Below, piece after piece: positions 55,308 through 63,828 of a stretch of DNA of 64,000 bases (position 1 is the stretch's first letter; every line of letters starts with the position of its first letter). The position numbers and the translations under genes are program-made. This DNA comes from Kribbella sp. NBC_01245. GTDB taxonomy: Bacteria; Actinomycetota; Actinomycetes; Propionibacteriales; Kribbellaceae. The DNA lies in contig NZ_CP108487.1 of the NCBI RefSeq assembly GCF_036226525.1, forward strand, positions 372,001-436,000, read 5' to 3'. Under the pieces are notes generated by a model. It worked only from the letters and a program-made list of their open reading frames with translations, was not told the origin of the DNA and searched no databases.

Positions 55308-56506
55308 TTGCCGCGCAGGACCTCAGCCTGCCGGTCGGCGCGGCGATCCTCGGTCGCCCGCCGCAGCAGGCCGAGGCGGTGCTCGAAGCTCTGGTCGACC
55401 TGCATTTGCTGCGGTCCACCTCGCCGGAGCGTTACCAGTTGCACGACCTCGTTCAGGTGTACGCCCGGACGCTCGCCGAAAACCGATTGTCCGCCGCCGA
55501 GCGCACCGCCATTCTCGAACGCGTGCTGTGCGGCTATCGGCGAATCGGCCTGGCGACAATCGAGTTGTCCGAGCCGTCCAGCGCGCTGCTCTCCTGGATC
55601 GACGCCGGCTGGCTCGAGGCTCCGCGTGGGTTCGACGATCCGGCGGCCGCTTTCGAATGGCTGGATCGTGAGCTGCCGACGCTGCGGGCCGTCGTACGGC
55701 AGGCGACGCAGGCCGGCGGGGAGACCGCCGAACTCGTGCCCGGGGTGGTGCTGAGCCTGGTCGGCTACCTGATGGCCCGGAACAACGCCGTCGACTGGTG
55801 TGACTTGTTGAGCGATGCGCTCGCACTGGACCTCGACGATCGGGTCCGCGGGATGCTGGTGATGCACCGGGGCATGTCCGAGGCGATCGCCGGGCTGCGG
55901 GACGAACCCGTGCAGAGCTTCCGCGACAGCGCTGAGTTGTTCCGGCGGGGTGGCGACGCGCAGGGCGAGGTGGCGGCGACCGGCAACCTCGGGCAAATGC
56001 TGAACCGCCTCGGACGACTCGACGAGGCGGTCGAACCGATCGAACGAGCGCTGGCGATCAACCGTGAACTCGGGAACGAGAACCAGGCGGCGAAATCCCT
56101 GCGTACGTTGGGGAATCTGTTCTGGATGCGTGGCGATCACGCGCGCGGGCTGGAGACGACGGAGGCCGCCTTGGCGTACTTCCGCGCTGCGGGTGAGGCC
56201 TGGGACATCGCCATGTCGTTGCACATCCTCGGCGAGATGCGTCGGCAGCAGACGCGCTATGCCGAGGCGGTCGACCACTTGCTGGAGGCCGCCGGGTTGT
56301 ATCGCTCGATCGGTCACCTGTCCGGGCTGATGGAGTTGCTGGGGGATCTCGCCGCCTGTCACGTCGAAAGCGGTGCCCCCGACCTCGCCGTACCGGTGTT
56401 CTCCGAAGCCATAGAGCTCGCAGAGGAGCTGAGAGATCCCGGCCGGGCCCGACGGTTCGGAGCTGCTCTGGATGCCGCGCTCGAGCAGATCGAGGCGGAT
56501 GGGTGA
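55304..56506 (+). CDS. XRE-NB-ARC STAND protein, C-terminal winged-helix/TPR part
   Basis: Codes from GTG 55304, which overlaps the preceding stop as GTGA, for 400 residues. The first is the end of the NB-ARC winged-helix region ('ILGRPPQQAEAVLEALVDLH', then 'YQLHDLVQVYARTL'), followed by TPR repeats ('ATGNLGQMLNRLGRLDEAVE', 'SLHILGEMRRQQTRYAEAVD'). It is co-linear with the second half of the next gene. It is either the distal half of a frameshifted gene or a translationally coupled separate subunit; the paralogue argues for the former. Confidence 0.72.
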   Translation: MIAAQDLSLPVGAAILGRPPQQAEAVLEALVDLHLLRSTSPERYQLHDLVQVYARTLAENRLSAAERTAILERVLCGYRRIGLATIELSEPSSALLSWIDAGWLEAPRGFDDPAAAFEWLDRELPTLRAVVRQATQAGGETAELVPGVVLSLVGYLMARNNAVDWCDLLSDALALDLDDRVRGMLVMHRGMSEAIAGLRDEPVQSFRDSAELFRRGGDAQGEVAATGNLGQMLNRLGRLDEAVEPIERALAINRELGNENQAAKSLRTLGNLFWMRGDHARGLETTEAALAYFRAAGEAWDIAMSLHILGEMRRQQTRYAEAVDHLLEAAGLYRSIGHLSGLMELLGDLAACHVESGAPDLAVPVFSEAIELAEELRDPGRARRFGAALDAALEQIEADG

Positions 56507-58749
56507 CGTTCGGGCAGCTGCTGCGGCGGCATCGGCGGGCGGTCGGCATCACCCAGGAGATGCTGGCCGCGCGGTCCGGGCTGAGTGTGGAGGCGATCGG
56601 TGCGCTGGAACGTGGCACGCGGCGAGCGCCGCACCAGGGGACGATCGAACAGCTCGTTGACGCCCTCGGGCTTGCCGACGAGGCCCGCGACGAGTTCGAA
56701 CGGTCGGCTCGGCCCGCGGATGCGGGTTGGCCGGGTACGCGCGGTCGCCTGCCGCCGGTGTTGCGGCATTTCGCGGGCCGGGACAGCCAGGTTGATGAGG
56801 TCGTCGACCGGTTGCGGGCCGCGGGGAGGCGGGGTGCCGCGCCGATCCTGTCGATCGAGGGAATGGCTGGGACCGGGAAGACCTCACTTGCCGTGTACGC
56901 CGCGCATCGGCTGGCCGACGCGTATCCGGACGGGCAGATCTATCTGGAGCTCAACGGGTTCAGCGCTCGGCCGGCGCTGACCGAGCTGCAGGCGTTGACG
57001 CGGTTGCTCGGAGCCGTCGGCGTCCAGGCGAAGGCCGTACCGAGTGAGGTCGCGGAGGCGTCCGCGCTGGTGCGGTCGAAGCTCGCCGGGCGGCGCGTAC
57101 TGCTGCTGCTCGACAACGCGGCCGACTCGGCCCAGGTCGAGCACCTGATCCCGGCCGATGCCGGTTGTGCGGTCATCACGACGAGTCGTCGCAAGCTGAT
57201 CAGTCTGGCCGGTGCGGAACACCTCGAACTCGGGCTGCTCGAACCGGTTGCCGCTCTCGCGGTGCTCCGCTCGGTGCTCGGGAGTGGCCGGGTGGACGCC
57301 GAGCCCGCCGAGGTGGAGCGGCTGGTCGAGCAGTGCGGGCGGCTGCCGTTGGCGATCGGTCTGGCCGCCGCGCGGTTGGCGGCTCATCCGTCGTGGCGCG
57401 TGCGCGATCTGGCGGATCGGCTCGCGGACGAACAGGCCCGATTGGACGAACTCGCGGCCGGCGATGCTGCGGGCTTTGCTGCGGCCTCTGCCTCGGGATT
57501 TGCCGAGTTGCGGGCCGCCTTCGCCGTCTCGATCGATGAGCCGGCGGATTTCGCCCGGCTCGGCGTGGTGGACCTCGAAACGATCGGCCTGGCGGTCGGC
57601 GCCGCGATCCTGGACCGGCCGTTGAGCGCCGCCGAGGCAGTGCTCGAGGAGCTGGTCGACCTGCACATCCTGCAATCGGCCGCGCCCGAGCGGTACCACT
57701 TGCACGACCTGCTGCAGGTGTACGCGCGCGAGCAGGCGAGCATCACGCTCGCCACCGACGAGCGTGACGCCGTACTGACTCGCGTGATCGAGCTCTACCG
57801 CCGGGCGGCGCTGGAGTCGACCCGGCTCTACGCGCCGAGCAGCAAGGTGCTCGGCTGGGCCGACGACGCCTGGTCGAGTCCGCCGATCGGGTTCGCTGAC
57901 GCGGCCGAAGCGTTCGCCTGGCTGGACGCCGAGCAGCCGAACCTGGTCAGCGCGATCAACCAGGCCGCCCAGCAGGGCGAAGCGGCCGCGGAACTGGTGC
58001 CCGGGCTGGTCCTCGGCCTGGTGCCGTACTTCATCTCCCACGGCCCGATCTCCACTTGGCGCCAGCTGATCGAGACGGCGCTCAGGCTGACCGGCGACTC
58101 GGTCACCCGGGCGATGCTGGTGGGGGATCGCGGTATCACCGAGGCGCAGCTCGGGCTGCAGGACGAATCCATCGAGAGCTTCGACCAGGCCGTCGAGTTG
58201 TTCCGGACCGCGGGTGATCGCGTCGGTGAAGCGATGGCGGTCGGCAACCTCGGGCGTCAGCTGTCCCTGATCGGACGGCGCGAACTCGCCCTGGCACCGC
58301 TCGAGCGGAGCCTGGCCCTGCATCGCGAGCTCGGCCTGGCCGCGGGGGAGGCGGGCCTGCTGCTGACGCTCGGCATGCACCACTGGATGAGCGGCGAGCG
58401 GGAGTTGGGCCTGGACCTGGTCTGGCAGAGCCGGGAGCTGAACGAGCGGCTCGGCAACGTTCGCGGACTCGCCATCGCGGAGCACAACATCGGGCTGCTG
58501 TCGGTCGAACTGGGCAAGATCGCCGACGGCGTATCCGCGCTGATCACCGCCATCCACCTTCAGGGGCTGATCGACCATCGGGCCGGAGTGGCCGATGGAC
58601 TCGCCGATCTCGGCAGTGTCGTGGCCGAGTACGGCGATCGCGCGGACGGCCTTGCGCCGATCCGGGAGGCCCTCGCGATCGCGTCGGAGCTCGGGGACAA
58701 GCTCTTGCTGGCCAAATGCCAGGGCGCCCTGGCGAAAGCGCTGGGCTGA
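56503..58749 (+). CDS. XRE-NB-ARC-TPR STAND regulator (intact paralogue)
   Basis: A 748-residue protein: XRE helix-turn-helix (about 1-60, 'ITQEMLAARSGLSVEAIGAL'), NB-ARC ATPase with Walker A 'EGMAGTGKTSLAVYAAH', Walker B 'RVLLLLDNAAD' and 'GCAVITTSRRKLISL', a winged helix ('YHLHDLLQVYAREQ') and C-terminal TPRs ('AVGNLGRQLSLIGRRELALA'). The architecture is AfsR-like but lacks the BTAD domain. STAND NTPases act as signal-triggered switches in regulation or defence. The GTG overlaps the upstream stop by four bases. Ligand and target unknown. Confidence 0.85.
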   Translation: MTFGQLLRRHRRAVGITQEMLAARSGLSVEAIGALERGTRRAPHQGTIEQLVDALGLADEARDEFERSARPADAGWPGTRGRLPPVLRHFAGRDSQVDEVVDRLRAAGRRGAAPILSIEGMAGTGKTSLAVYAAHRLADAYPDGQIYLELNGFSARPALTELQALTRLLGAVGVQAKAVPSEVAEASALVRSKLAGRRVLLLLDNAADSAQVEHLIPADAGCAVITTSRRKLISLAGAEHLELGLLEPVAALAVLRSVLGSGRVDAEPAEVERLVEQCGRLPLAIGLAAARLAAHPSWRVRDLADRLADEQARLDELAAGDAAGFAAASASGFAELRAAFAVSIDEPADFARLGVVDLETIGLAVGAAILDRPLSAAEAVLEELVDLHILQSAAPERYHLHDLLQVYAREQASITLATDERDAVLTRVIELYRRAALESTRLYAPSSKVLGWADDAWSSPPIGFADAAEAFAWLDAEQPNLVSAINQAAQQGEAAAELVPGLVLGLVPYFISHGPISTWRQLIETALRLTGDSVTRAMLVGDRGITEAQLGLQDESIESFDQAVELFRTAGDRVGEAMAVGNLGRQLSLIGRRELALAPLERSLALHRELGLAAGEAGLLLTLGMHHWMSGERELGLDLVWQSRELNERLGNVRGLAIAEHNIGLLSVELGKIADGVSALITAIHLQGLIDHRAGVADGLADLGSVVAEYGDRADGLAPIREALAIASELGDKLLLAKCQGALAKALG

Positions 58750-58893
58750 CGCGGTAGGTAACGGTCTCGTTCCATCCTGGGCAAGCGTTCTAGATCACCT
58801 CGGGGACTTGGGTCGGATGACCCCGCGAATCCGTCAAGGTTCATGTCGACGGGGACCACTCGGGATCCCCCACAGGTACGAAAGTAGGACCAG

Positions 58894-59256
58894 ATGCGTA
58901 AGGTTGCGGCCCTCGCTGCGGTAATGACCATCAGCCTCGGCGCCCTCACCGCCTGCTCGGGCTCCAGCGGCTACTGCAGCGCGCTGAAGGACAACTCCGG
59001 CGCGGCCTCGATGCCTCAGAACGGCGACTTCGGTCCCGTGATCGAGAAGGCCAAGAAGGTCGCTGACAAGGCGCCGGCTGAGCAGAAGGCCCACTGGACC
59101 GTCCTGATCGAGTTCATGGAGAAGTTCCAGGCCGCCAAGGGCGACCCGGCCAAGACCGCCGCGCTGGCCGGTGAGAGCGCGAAGGTCGCGCCCGCGAGCG
59201 AGGCCATCTCCAAGTACGCCAAGGACGAGTGCAAGGTCGAGATCAAGGGCGCCTGA
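58894..59256 (+). CDS. small lipoprotein (copy 1)
   Basis: A 120-residue protein with a lipoprotein signal (MRKVAALAAVMTISLGALTAC) written as signal MRKVAALAAVMT then lipobox LTAC, modified Cys about 21. The mature helical domain has two further Cys ('GYCSAL' near the start and 'KDECKVEI' at the end) that may form a disulfide. No known family. AGGA lies before the ATG. Paralogous to the next gene. Confidence 0.75.
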   Translation: MRKVAALAAVMTISLGALTACSGSSGYCSALKDNSGAASMPQNGDFGPVIEKAKKVADKAPAEQKAHWTVLIEFMEKFQAAKGDPAKTAALAGESAKVAPASEAISKYAKDECKVEIKGA

Positions 59257-59273
59257 TCGCCTTTCAGGACCTC

Positions 59274-59308
59274 ACCACCCGGTCGCCGGTATTCGGCGGC
59301 CGGGTGGT
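59274..59308 (+). terminator. strong GC hairpin after the first lipoprotein
   Basis: 15-nt arms (59274-59288 and 59294-59308) pair with one G/T mismatch, 18 bases after the stop codon. No T-tract follows. It separates the two lipoprotein genes. Confidence 0.5.
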
Positions 59309-59405
59309 CTCATGAGTACGTGGGGTACGGGCGTCGTACCGATGGGTAGTTGGACCGGGTCGGTAGGTTTGCGGGTTCACAGTGAATCGAATGGATTGGG
59401 TGAGG

Positions 59406-59777
59406 ATGCGCAAGGTTTTCGCGACCGCGGCGGTAGTGGCATCGGTTGCTGGTCTGACCGCTTGTACCGAGGAACAGGCCTACTGCGTGGATCTGGCGGG
59501 TTTCGCGGCGGCGGCCTCGGAGGTTGACCCGACGAATGCGGCCGACTACGGAACGATTGTGGACGACGCCAAGAAGATCGGGGCGACCGCTCCGGCCGAG
59601 GTGAAAGACGACTGGCAGAAGGTGATCGCCTTCGCCGAGAAGGCCAAGGCGGCGAACGGTAATCGGGTCGAAATGGCCCGGCTGAGCCAGCAGACCGCCG
59701 GCGTCACGAAGGCGTACAAGGCCATCGCGACGCACGCCAAAGACGCCTGCAAGGTCGACGTGCCGAACCTGAATTAG
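59406..59777 (+). CDS. small lipoprotein (copy 2)
   Basis: A 123-residue protein, MRKVFATAAVVASVAGLTAC with lipobox Cys 20. The mature part repeats the layout of copy 1: 'AYCVDL' near the start, a Lys/Ala-rich helix ('KVIAFAEKAKAANGNRVEMA') and a C-terminal 'KDACKVDVPNLN'. Sequence identity is modest, so the duplication is old. ATG 59406 is chosen because it aligns with copy 1; 59382 and 59391 are in-frame alternatives. Confidence 0.75.
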   Translation: MRKVFATAAVVASVAGLTACTEEQAYCVDLAGFAAAASEVDPTNAADYGTIVDDAKKIGATAPAEVKDDWQKVIAFAEKAKAANGNRVEMARLSQQTAGVTKAYKAIATHAKDACKVDVPNLN

Positions 59778-59853
59778 CCCTGGTGTTTGCCGCTGCCCGG
59801 ACTCGTTGGCTAGGTTCACCTGCTGAAGCCACAAAACGGGACAAGGTGAAACG

Positions 59854-60168
59854 GTGCCACTTCCTTCGTTGAGTCCGGAGCAGCGGACAGCAAACCTGGA
59901 GAAGGCCGCAGCCGCGCGGCGAGAGCGAGCAGAGATCAAGAACCGCATTCGTCACTCGGGGGCCTCCCCGCGCGACGTGCTGCACGAGGGCCAGACGAAC
60001 GACGTGATCGGCAAGATGCGGGTCAGCGCGCTGCTGCAGTGCATCCCCGGTGTCGGCAAGGTCCGGGCGCAGCAGATCATGGAGCGGGCGGGTATCTCCG
60101 AATCCCGGCGGGTCCGGGGCCTCGGCACCAACCAGATCGCCGCCCTCGAGCGCGAATTCGCCGAGTGA
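59854..60168 (+). CDS. mihF: integration host factor, actinobacterial type
   Basis: A 104-residue nucleoid protein unrelated to HU/IHF. The H2TH-like DNA-binding segment is '[20 protein letters not shown]', then '[18 protein letters not shown]'. '[14 protein letters not shown]' is the basic N-terminal helix. It is the standard left neighbour of gmk and, in mycobacteria, follows pyrF closely. GTG start. Confidence 0.95.
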   Translation: MPLPSLSPEQRTANLEKAAAARRERAEIKNRIRHSGASPRDVLHEGQTNDVIGKMRVSALLQCIPGVGKVRAQQIMERAGISESRRVRGLGTNQIAALEREFAE

Positions 60169-60181
60169 GCGAAAGAGCAGA

Positions 60182-60823
60182 GTGAGCATTCAGTCGATGG
60201 AGGTCACGGTGGGTACGCCGGACGCACCGCCCACGGACAAGACGGGCCACGGTGGCGCGCGTCTGACCGTGCTGGCCGGCCCGACCGCGGTCGGCAAGGG
60301 CACGGTCGCGGCGGATATCCGCGCGCGTTATCCGGAGGTCTGGATCTCGGTCTCGGCCACCACCCGCAAGGCCCGGCCGGGCGAGATCCACGGTGTGCAC
60401 TACCTGTTCGTCTCCGATGAGGAGTTCGACCGGATGGAGGCCGAGGACGAGCTGCTGGAGTGGGCCGTCGTCCACAAGGCCGCCCGGTACGGCACGCCCA
60501 AGCAGCCCGTGCTCGAGAAGCTGGCCGAGGGCCGTCCGGCGCTGCTGGAGATCGATCTGCAGGGCGCGCGGCAGGTCCGCGAGCGGATGCCGGAGGCGCT
60601 TTTCGTCTTCCTGGCACCGCCCAGCTGGGACGAACTGGTCCGCCGGCTGGTCGGCCGGGGCACCGAAACGGCCGAGGAGCGGGAGCGCCGGCTGGAAACG
60701 GCTACTCTGGAGCTGGCCGCCGAAAAAGAGTTCGACGCCACGATCGTCAACGCCTCGGTGCGGGAAGCTGCCGATCACTTGGTAAAGTTGATCCGATCAC
60801 CCTCCATCTCTGGAAAGAGCTGA
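60182..60823 (+). CDS. gmk: guanylate kinase
   Basis: About 213 residues with a P-loop '[17 protein letters not shown]' (GxTAVGKGT as in actinobacteria), the GMP-binding '[20 protein letters not shown]' and '[13 protein letters not shown]'. It phosphorylates GMP to GDP. GTG 60182 is supported by AAAGAG nearby; ATG 60197 is an alternative. The end lies four bases before rpoZ. Confidence 0.94.
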   Translation: MSIQSMEVTVGTPDAPPTDKTGHGGARLTVLAGPTAVGKGTVAADIRARYPEVWISVSATTRKARPGEIHGVHYLFVSDEEFDRMEAEDELLEWAVVHKAARYGTPKQPVLEKLAEGRPALLEIDLQGARQVRERMPEALFVFLAPPSWDELVRRLVGRGTETAEERERRLETATLELAAEKEFDATIVNASVREAADHLVKLIRSPSISGKS

Positions 60824-60826
60824 ACC

Positions 60827-61126
60827 TTGTCAGGCACCCAGCCCGTCGCCATCGGCATCACCTCCCCGCCGATCGACGACCTGCTCACCCACACCGACTC
60901 CAAGTACAAGCTCGTGCTGTACTCGGCCAAGCGTGCGCGGCAGATCAACGCCTACTACTCGCAGCTCGGTGAGGGTCTGCTCGAGTACGTCGGTCCGCTC
61001 GTCGAGACCCACGTCCAGGAGAAGCCGCTCTCGATCGCCATGCGCGAGATCAACGAGGGCGTGCTGACCTGCACCGACATCGACCCTGAGGCCGAGGCCG
61101 CCGCCGCGGAGAAGTCCGCCGAGTAG
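60827..61126 (+). CDS. rpoZ: RNA polymerase omega subunit
   Basis: A 99-residue protein with '[20 protein letters not shown]' and '[20 protein letters not shown]', the conserved omega helices. It uses a TTG start preceded by GGAAAGAG and ends in an Ala/Glu tail. It chaperones beta-prime into RNA polymerase. Order gmk-rpoZ-coaBC is standard. Confidence 0.95.
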   Translation: MSGTQPVAIGITSPPIDDLLTHTDSKYKLVLYSAKRARQINAYYSQLGEGLLEYVGPLVETHVQEKPLSIAMREINEGVLTCTDIDPEAEAAAAEKSAE

Positions 61127-61141
61127 TACCTCCACCTCCTG

Positions 61142-62404
61142 ATGACCACCTCGACGACCGACGGCACCGCTAAGGCGCGCCCGTCGGTCGTACTGGGTGT
61201 CGGCGGCGGAATCGCGGCGTACAAGGTCTGTGACCTGCTACGCCGTCTCACCGAGTCGGGCCACCAGGTCCGGGTCGTGCCGACCGCTGCCGCCCTGGAG
61301 TTCGTCGGCGCCTCCACCTGGGCCGCGCTCTCGGGTCAGCCGGTCACGCCCGACCCGTTCGACGACGTGCACGAGGTCCCGCACGTCCGGATCGGCAAGG
61401 CCGCCGAGCTGGTCGTCGTCGCGCCCGCCACGGCGAACCTGATCGCCAAGGCCGCGCACGGTCTGGCCGACGACCTGCTCACCAACACCCTGCTCACCGC
61501 GCGTTGCCCGATTCTCTTCGCGGCCGCGATGCACACCGAGATGTGGGAGCACCCGGCCACCCAGGCGAACGTCGCGACCCTGCGTGAGCGCGGTATCACC
61601 GTGCTCGACCCGGCCGTCGGCCGCCTCACCGGTTCGGACACCGGCCGCGGCCGGTTGCCCGAGCCCGCCGAGATCTTCGCGATCAGCCAGCTGATGCTCG
61701 CCGACGAAGCCGCTCGCGCCGCCGGCCACAAGATCGCCGACCTGACCGGGCGGCACGTGCTGGTCAGCGCCGGTGGCACTCGCGAACACCTCGACCCGGT
61801 CCGCTATCTCGGCAACTCGTCGTCCGGCAAGCAGGGCTATGCACTGGCCCGCATCGCGGCAGCCCGTGGCGCCAAAGTCACGTTGGTCGCGGCGAATTCC
61901 GAGTTGCCCGACCCCGCCGGCGTGCACGTCGTACCGGTGACATCGACGCGCGACCTGTTCGACGAGATCACCGCGCGTGCCGCGGATGCGGACGCCGTCG
62001 TGATGGCCGCGGCCCCGGCCGACTTCCGCCCTTCCGATGTGGCCGAGCACAAGATCAAGAAGACCGCCGACGGTTCGGTGCCCGCGGTCAACCTCGTGCA
62101 GAACCCGGACATCCTCGCCACCATCTCGCACGACCGCGCACGTACCGACCAGGTCATCGTCGGGTTCGCGGCCGAGACCGGTGATGCCGAGCACAGCGTG
62201 ATCGACCTGGCCCGCGCCAAGCTCGAGCGCAAGGGCTGCGACCTGCTCGTGGTGAACGACGTGTCCGGCGGCAAGGTCTTCGGCAGCGACATGAACGAGG
62301 CCGTCATCCTCGACCGCGACGGCGGCGCCCTGCCAGTCCCCTCCGGCAGCAAAGACGCCCTCGCCGGCGTCATCTGGAATCTCGTCGACGCCCGCTGGCA
62401 GTAG
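61142..62404 (+). CDS. coaBC: bifunctional phosphopantothenoylcysteine decarboxylase/synthetase
   Basis: A 420-residue fusion. The CoaC half has the flavin site 'GVGGGIAAYKVCDLLRRL', 'VVAPATANLIAKAAHG' and 'AAAMHTEMW'. The CoaB half has 'VLVSAGGTREHLDPVRYLGN', 'NSSSGKQGYALA'-type (here 'NSSSGKQGYALARIAAARG') and 'KIKK' for nucleotide binding. It turns 4'-phosphopantothenate into 4'-phosphopantetheine for coenzyme A. Confidence 0.95.
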   Translation: MTTSTTDGTAKARPSVVLGVGGGIAAYKVCDLLRRLTESGHQVRVVPTAAALEFVGASTWAALSGQPVTPDPFDDVHEVPHVRIGKAAELVVVAPATANLIAKAAHGLADDLLTNTLLTARCPILFAAAMHTEMWEHPATQANVATLRERGITVLDPAVGRLTGSDTGRGRLPEPAEIFAISQLMLADEAARAAGHKIADLTGRHVLVSAGGTREHLDPVRYLGNSSSGKQGYALARIAAARGAKVTLVAANSELPDPAGVHVVPVTSTRDLFDEITARAADADAVVMAAAPADFRPSDVAEHKIKKTADGSVPAVNLVQNPDILATISHDRARTDQVIVGFAAETGDAEHSVIDLARAKLERKGCDLLVVNDVSGGKVFGSDMNEAVILDRDGGALPVPSGSKDALAGVIWNLVDARWQ

Positions 62405-62456
62405 TTTTTGGGAGTAGTGGCCAGTTCCTGACCGGTACTGCTGGTTGATTATTGGT

Positions 62457-63596
62457 ATGAAGCTCACCTGGGACCAGGTCTCCGCTCGTCGGCTGCAGCG
62501 CCATTTCCCTGGTGGTCAGGACCTACCGGCCGTGGTCCGGGCGATGTCCGGCGCACACGCGCAGATCCTCACCGCCGCCGAACTCTCGATCGCCGTCCGC
62601 TGCGATGGCATCACCCGGTACGACGTACAGAGTGCTCTGTGGACCGAGCGCTCCCTCGTGAAAACGTTCGGCCCTCGCGGAACGGTGCACCTCCTGCCAA
62701 CCGACGACCTGCCGATGTGGACCGGCGCCCTCCAGGCCCTGCCGACCAGGGCGGCGTTGTTCGCGACGGACGTCCGGATGACGGCAGCGCAGACGGAGCA
62801 GGTGATCGCGGCGTTGGCGGACGCACTCGCGGATGACGAGCTGACGGTTGAGGAGTTGACGGTTGCGGTTGTGGCTCGCGTGGGGAAGTGGGCTGGGGAT
62901 TTGGTGATGCCGGCGTTCCAGGGCTTCTGGCCGCGCTGGCAACAGGCGATCACCGAGGCGGCCAATGCCGGGGTGCTTTGCTATGCGCCGAACAAGGGAC
63001 GGAAGGCGGCGTACACGAATCCGCAGCGGTGGTTGCCAGGGTTCAAGCCGATGCCAACCGACGAGGCGGTTGCCGAGTTGGTGCGCCGGTACTTGTACGG
63101 GTACGGGCCGGCCACCTCGGCGAATTTCGCGCGCTGGCTGAGTGCGCCGGAGACGTGGGCTGCGAAGGCGTTCGCGTCGTCCGATCTTGTGCAGGTGTAC
63201 GTCGAGGGGCGCGAGGCGTGGGTCTGCGCGGACGACGCCGCGTTCTCCTCCGCCGAGGCTTCCGGGGGTTCCGGGTTGCGGTTGCTGCCGTACTTCGACG
63301 CGTACGTGGTTGGTGGTCAGCCCCGGGATCTCCTCTTCCCGGGGAAGGCGTCGGAGCGAGCGTTGGCGGGTGGGCAGGCGGGGAACTACCCGGTCGTGCT
63401 GGTCGACGGCGTGGTCGCGGGCGTCTGGCACCAACGCCGCTCCGGCCGCCGCGTGGACCTCACGGTCGAACTCCTCGGCTCCAGCACTGCCCGGGTACGT
63501 CGATTGGTCGAAGCGGAAGCCGAACGCATAGGCGAAATCCTGGGCGCGACTCCCACCGTCACCTTCGACGTGGTGTCGGTGGGGCCGCACGCGTAG
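62457..63596 (+). CDS. winged-helix DNA-binding protein, HTH_42/AlkZ-like
   Basis: About 379 residues of the HTH_42 superfamily, which includes the DNA glycosylases AlkZ/YcaQ. 'VQSALWTERSLVKTFGPRGT' and 'VHLLPTDDLPMW' are typical, as is 'YGPATSANFARWL'. The catalytic QxQ of AlkZ is not evident: the equivalent 'SGAHAQILTA' has HAQ. It may therefore belong to a non-AlkZ branch with unknown activity. The ATG 62457 gives MKLTWDQV, the usual start. Confidence 0.8.
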   Translation: MKLTWDQVSARRLQRHFPGGQDLPAVVRAMSGAHAQILTAAELSIAVRCDGITRYDVQSALWTERSLVKTFGPRGTVHLLPTDDLPMWTGALQALPTRAALFATDVRMTAAQTEQVIAALADALADDELTVEELTVAVVARVGKWAGDLVMPAFQGFWPRWQQAITEAANAGVLCYAPNKGRKAAYTNPQRWLPGFKPMPTDEAVAELVRRYLYGYGPATSANFARWLSAPETWAAKAFASSDLVQVYVEGREAWVCADDAAFSSAEASGGSGLRLLPYFDAYVVGGQPRDLLFPGKASERALAGGQAGNYPVVLVDGVVAGVWHQRRSGRRVDLTVELLGSSTARVRRLVEAEAERIGEILGATPTVTFDVVSVGPHA

Positions 63597-63628
63597 TCGG
63601 GTTCGCTGGCATCCAGTCTTTGGTGGGT

Positions 63629-63776
63629 TCTGACCGGGTGTGGTGGTTGCCCGGCGCTGCCGTGTCGCGTGGTGCCGTGCACCGTGTGGACCTGGCGGTC
63701 GCACCCACGCGGCACAACTCCACGCGCGGCACCACTTGACGCGGCAGCGTCCGGGCCACCACCAAAGCCGGTCAGA
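63629..63776. repeat. long imperfect inverted repeat (~52-nt arms)
   Basis: Arms 63629-63680 and 63724-63776 match at most positions, sharing for example TCTGACCGG, GTGGTGG, GCCCGG, GCTGCCG and GTGGTGCCG in complement. The spacer is 43 bases. No ORF or transposase is inside. It follows the AlkZ-like gene. Confidence 0.75.
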
Positions 63777-63779
63777 CTT

Positions 63780-63823
63780 CACCCGTCCCCCTGACAATTC
63801 GCAAGACGTCAGGGGGACGGGTG
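63780..63823. terminator. perfect 16-bp hairpin between convergent genes
   Basis: CACCCGTCCCCCTGAC (63780-63795) pairs perfectly with 63808-63823 around a 12-nt loop, six bases from the stop of the convergent membrane gene. It is probably a bidirectional terminator. Confidence 0.6.
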
Positions 63824-63828
63824 CCACC

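Noticed and set aside
54222-58749. Naming the STAND genes as afsR
   Set aside because: They have an XRE domain and no SARP/BTAD domain, so only the NB-ARC-TPR part is AfsR-like.
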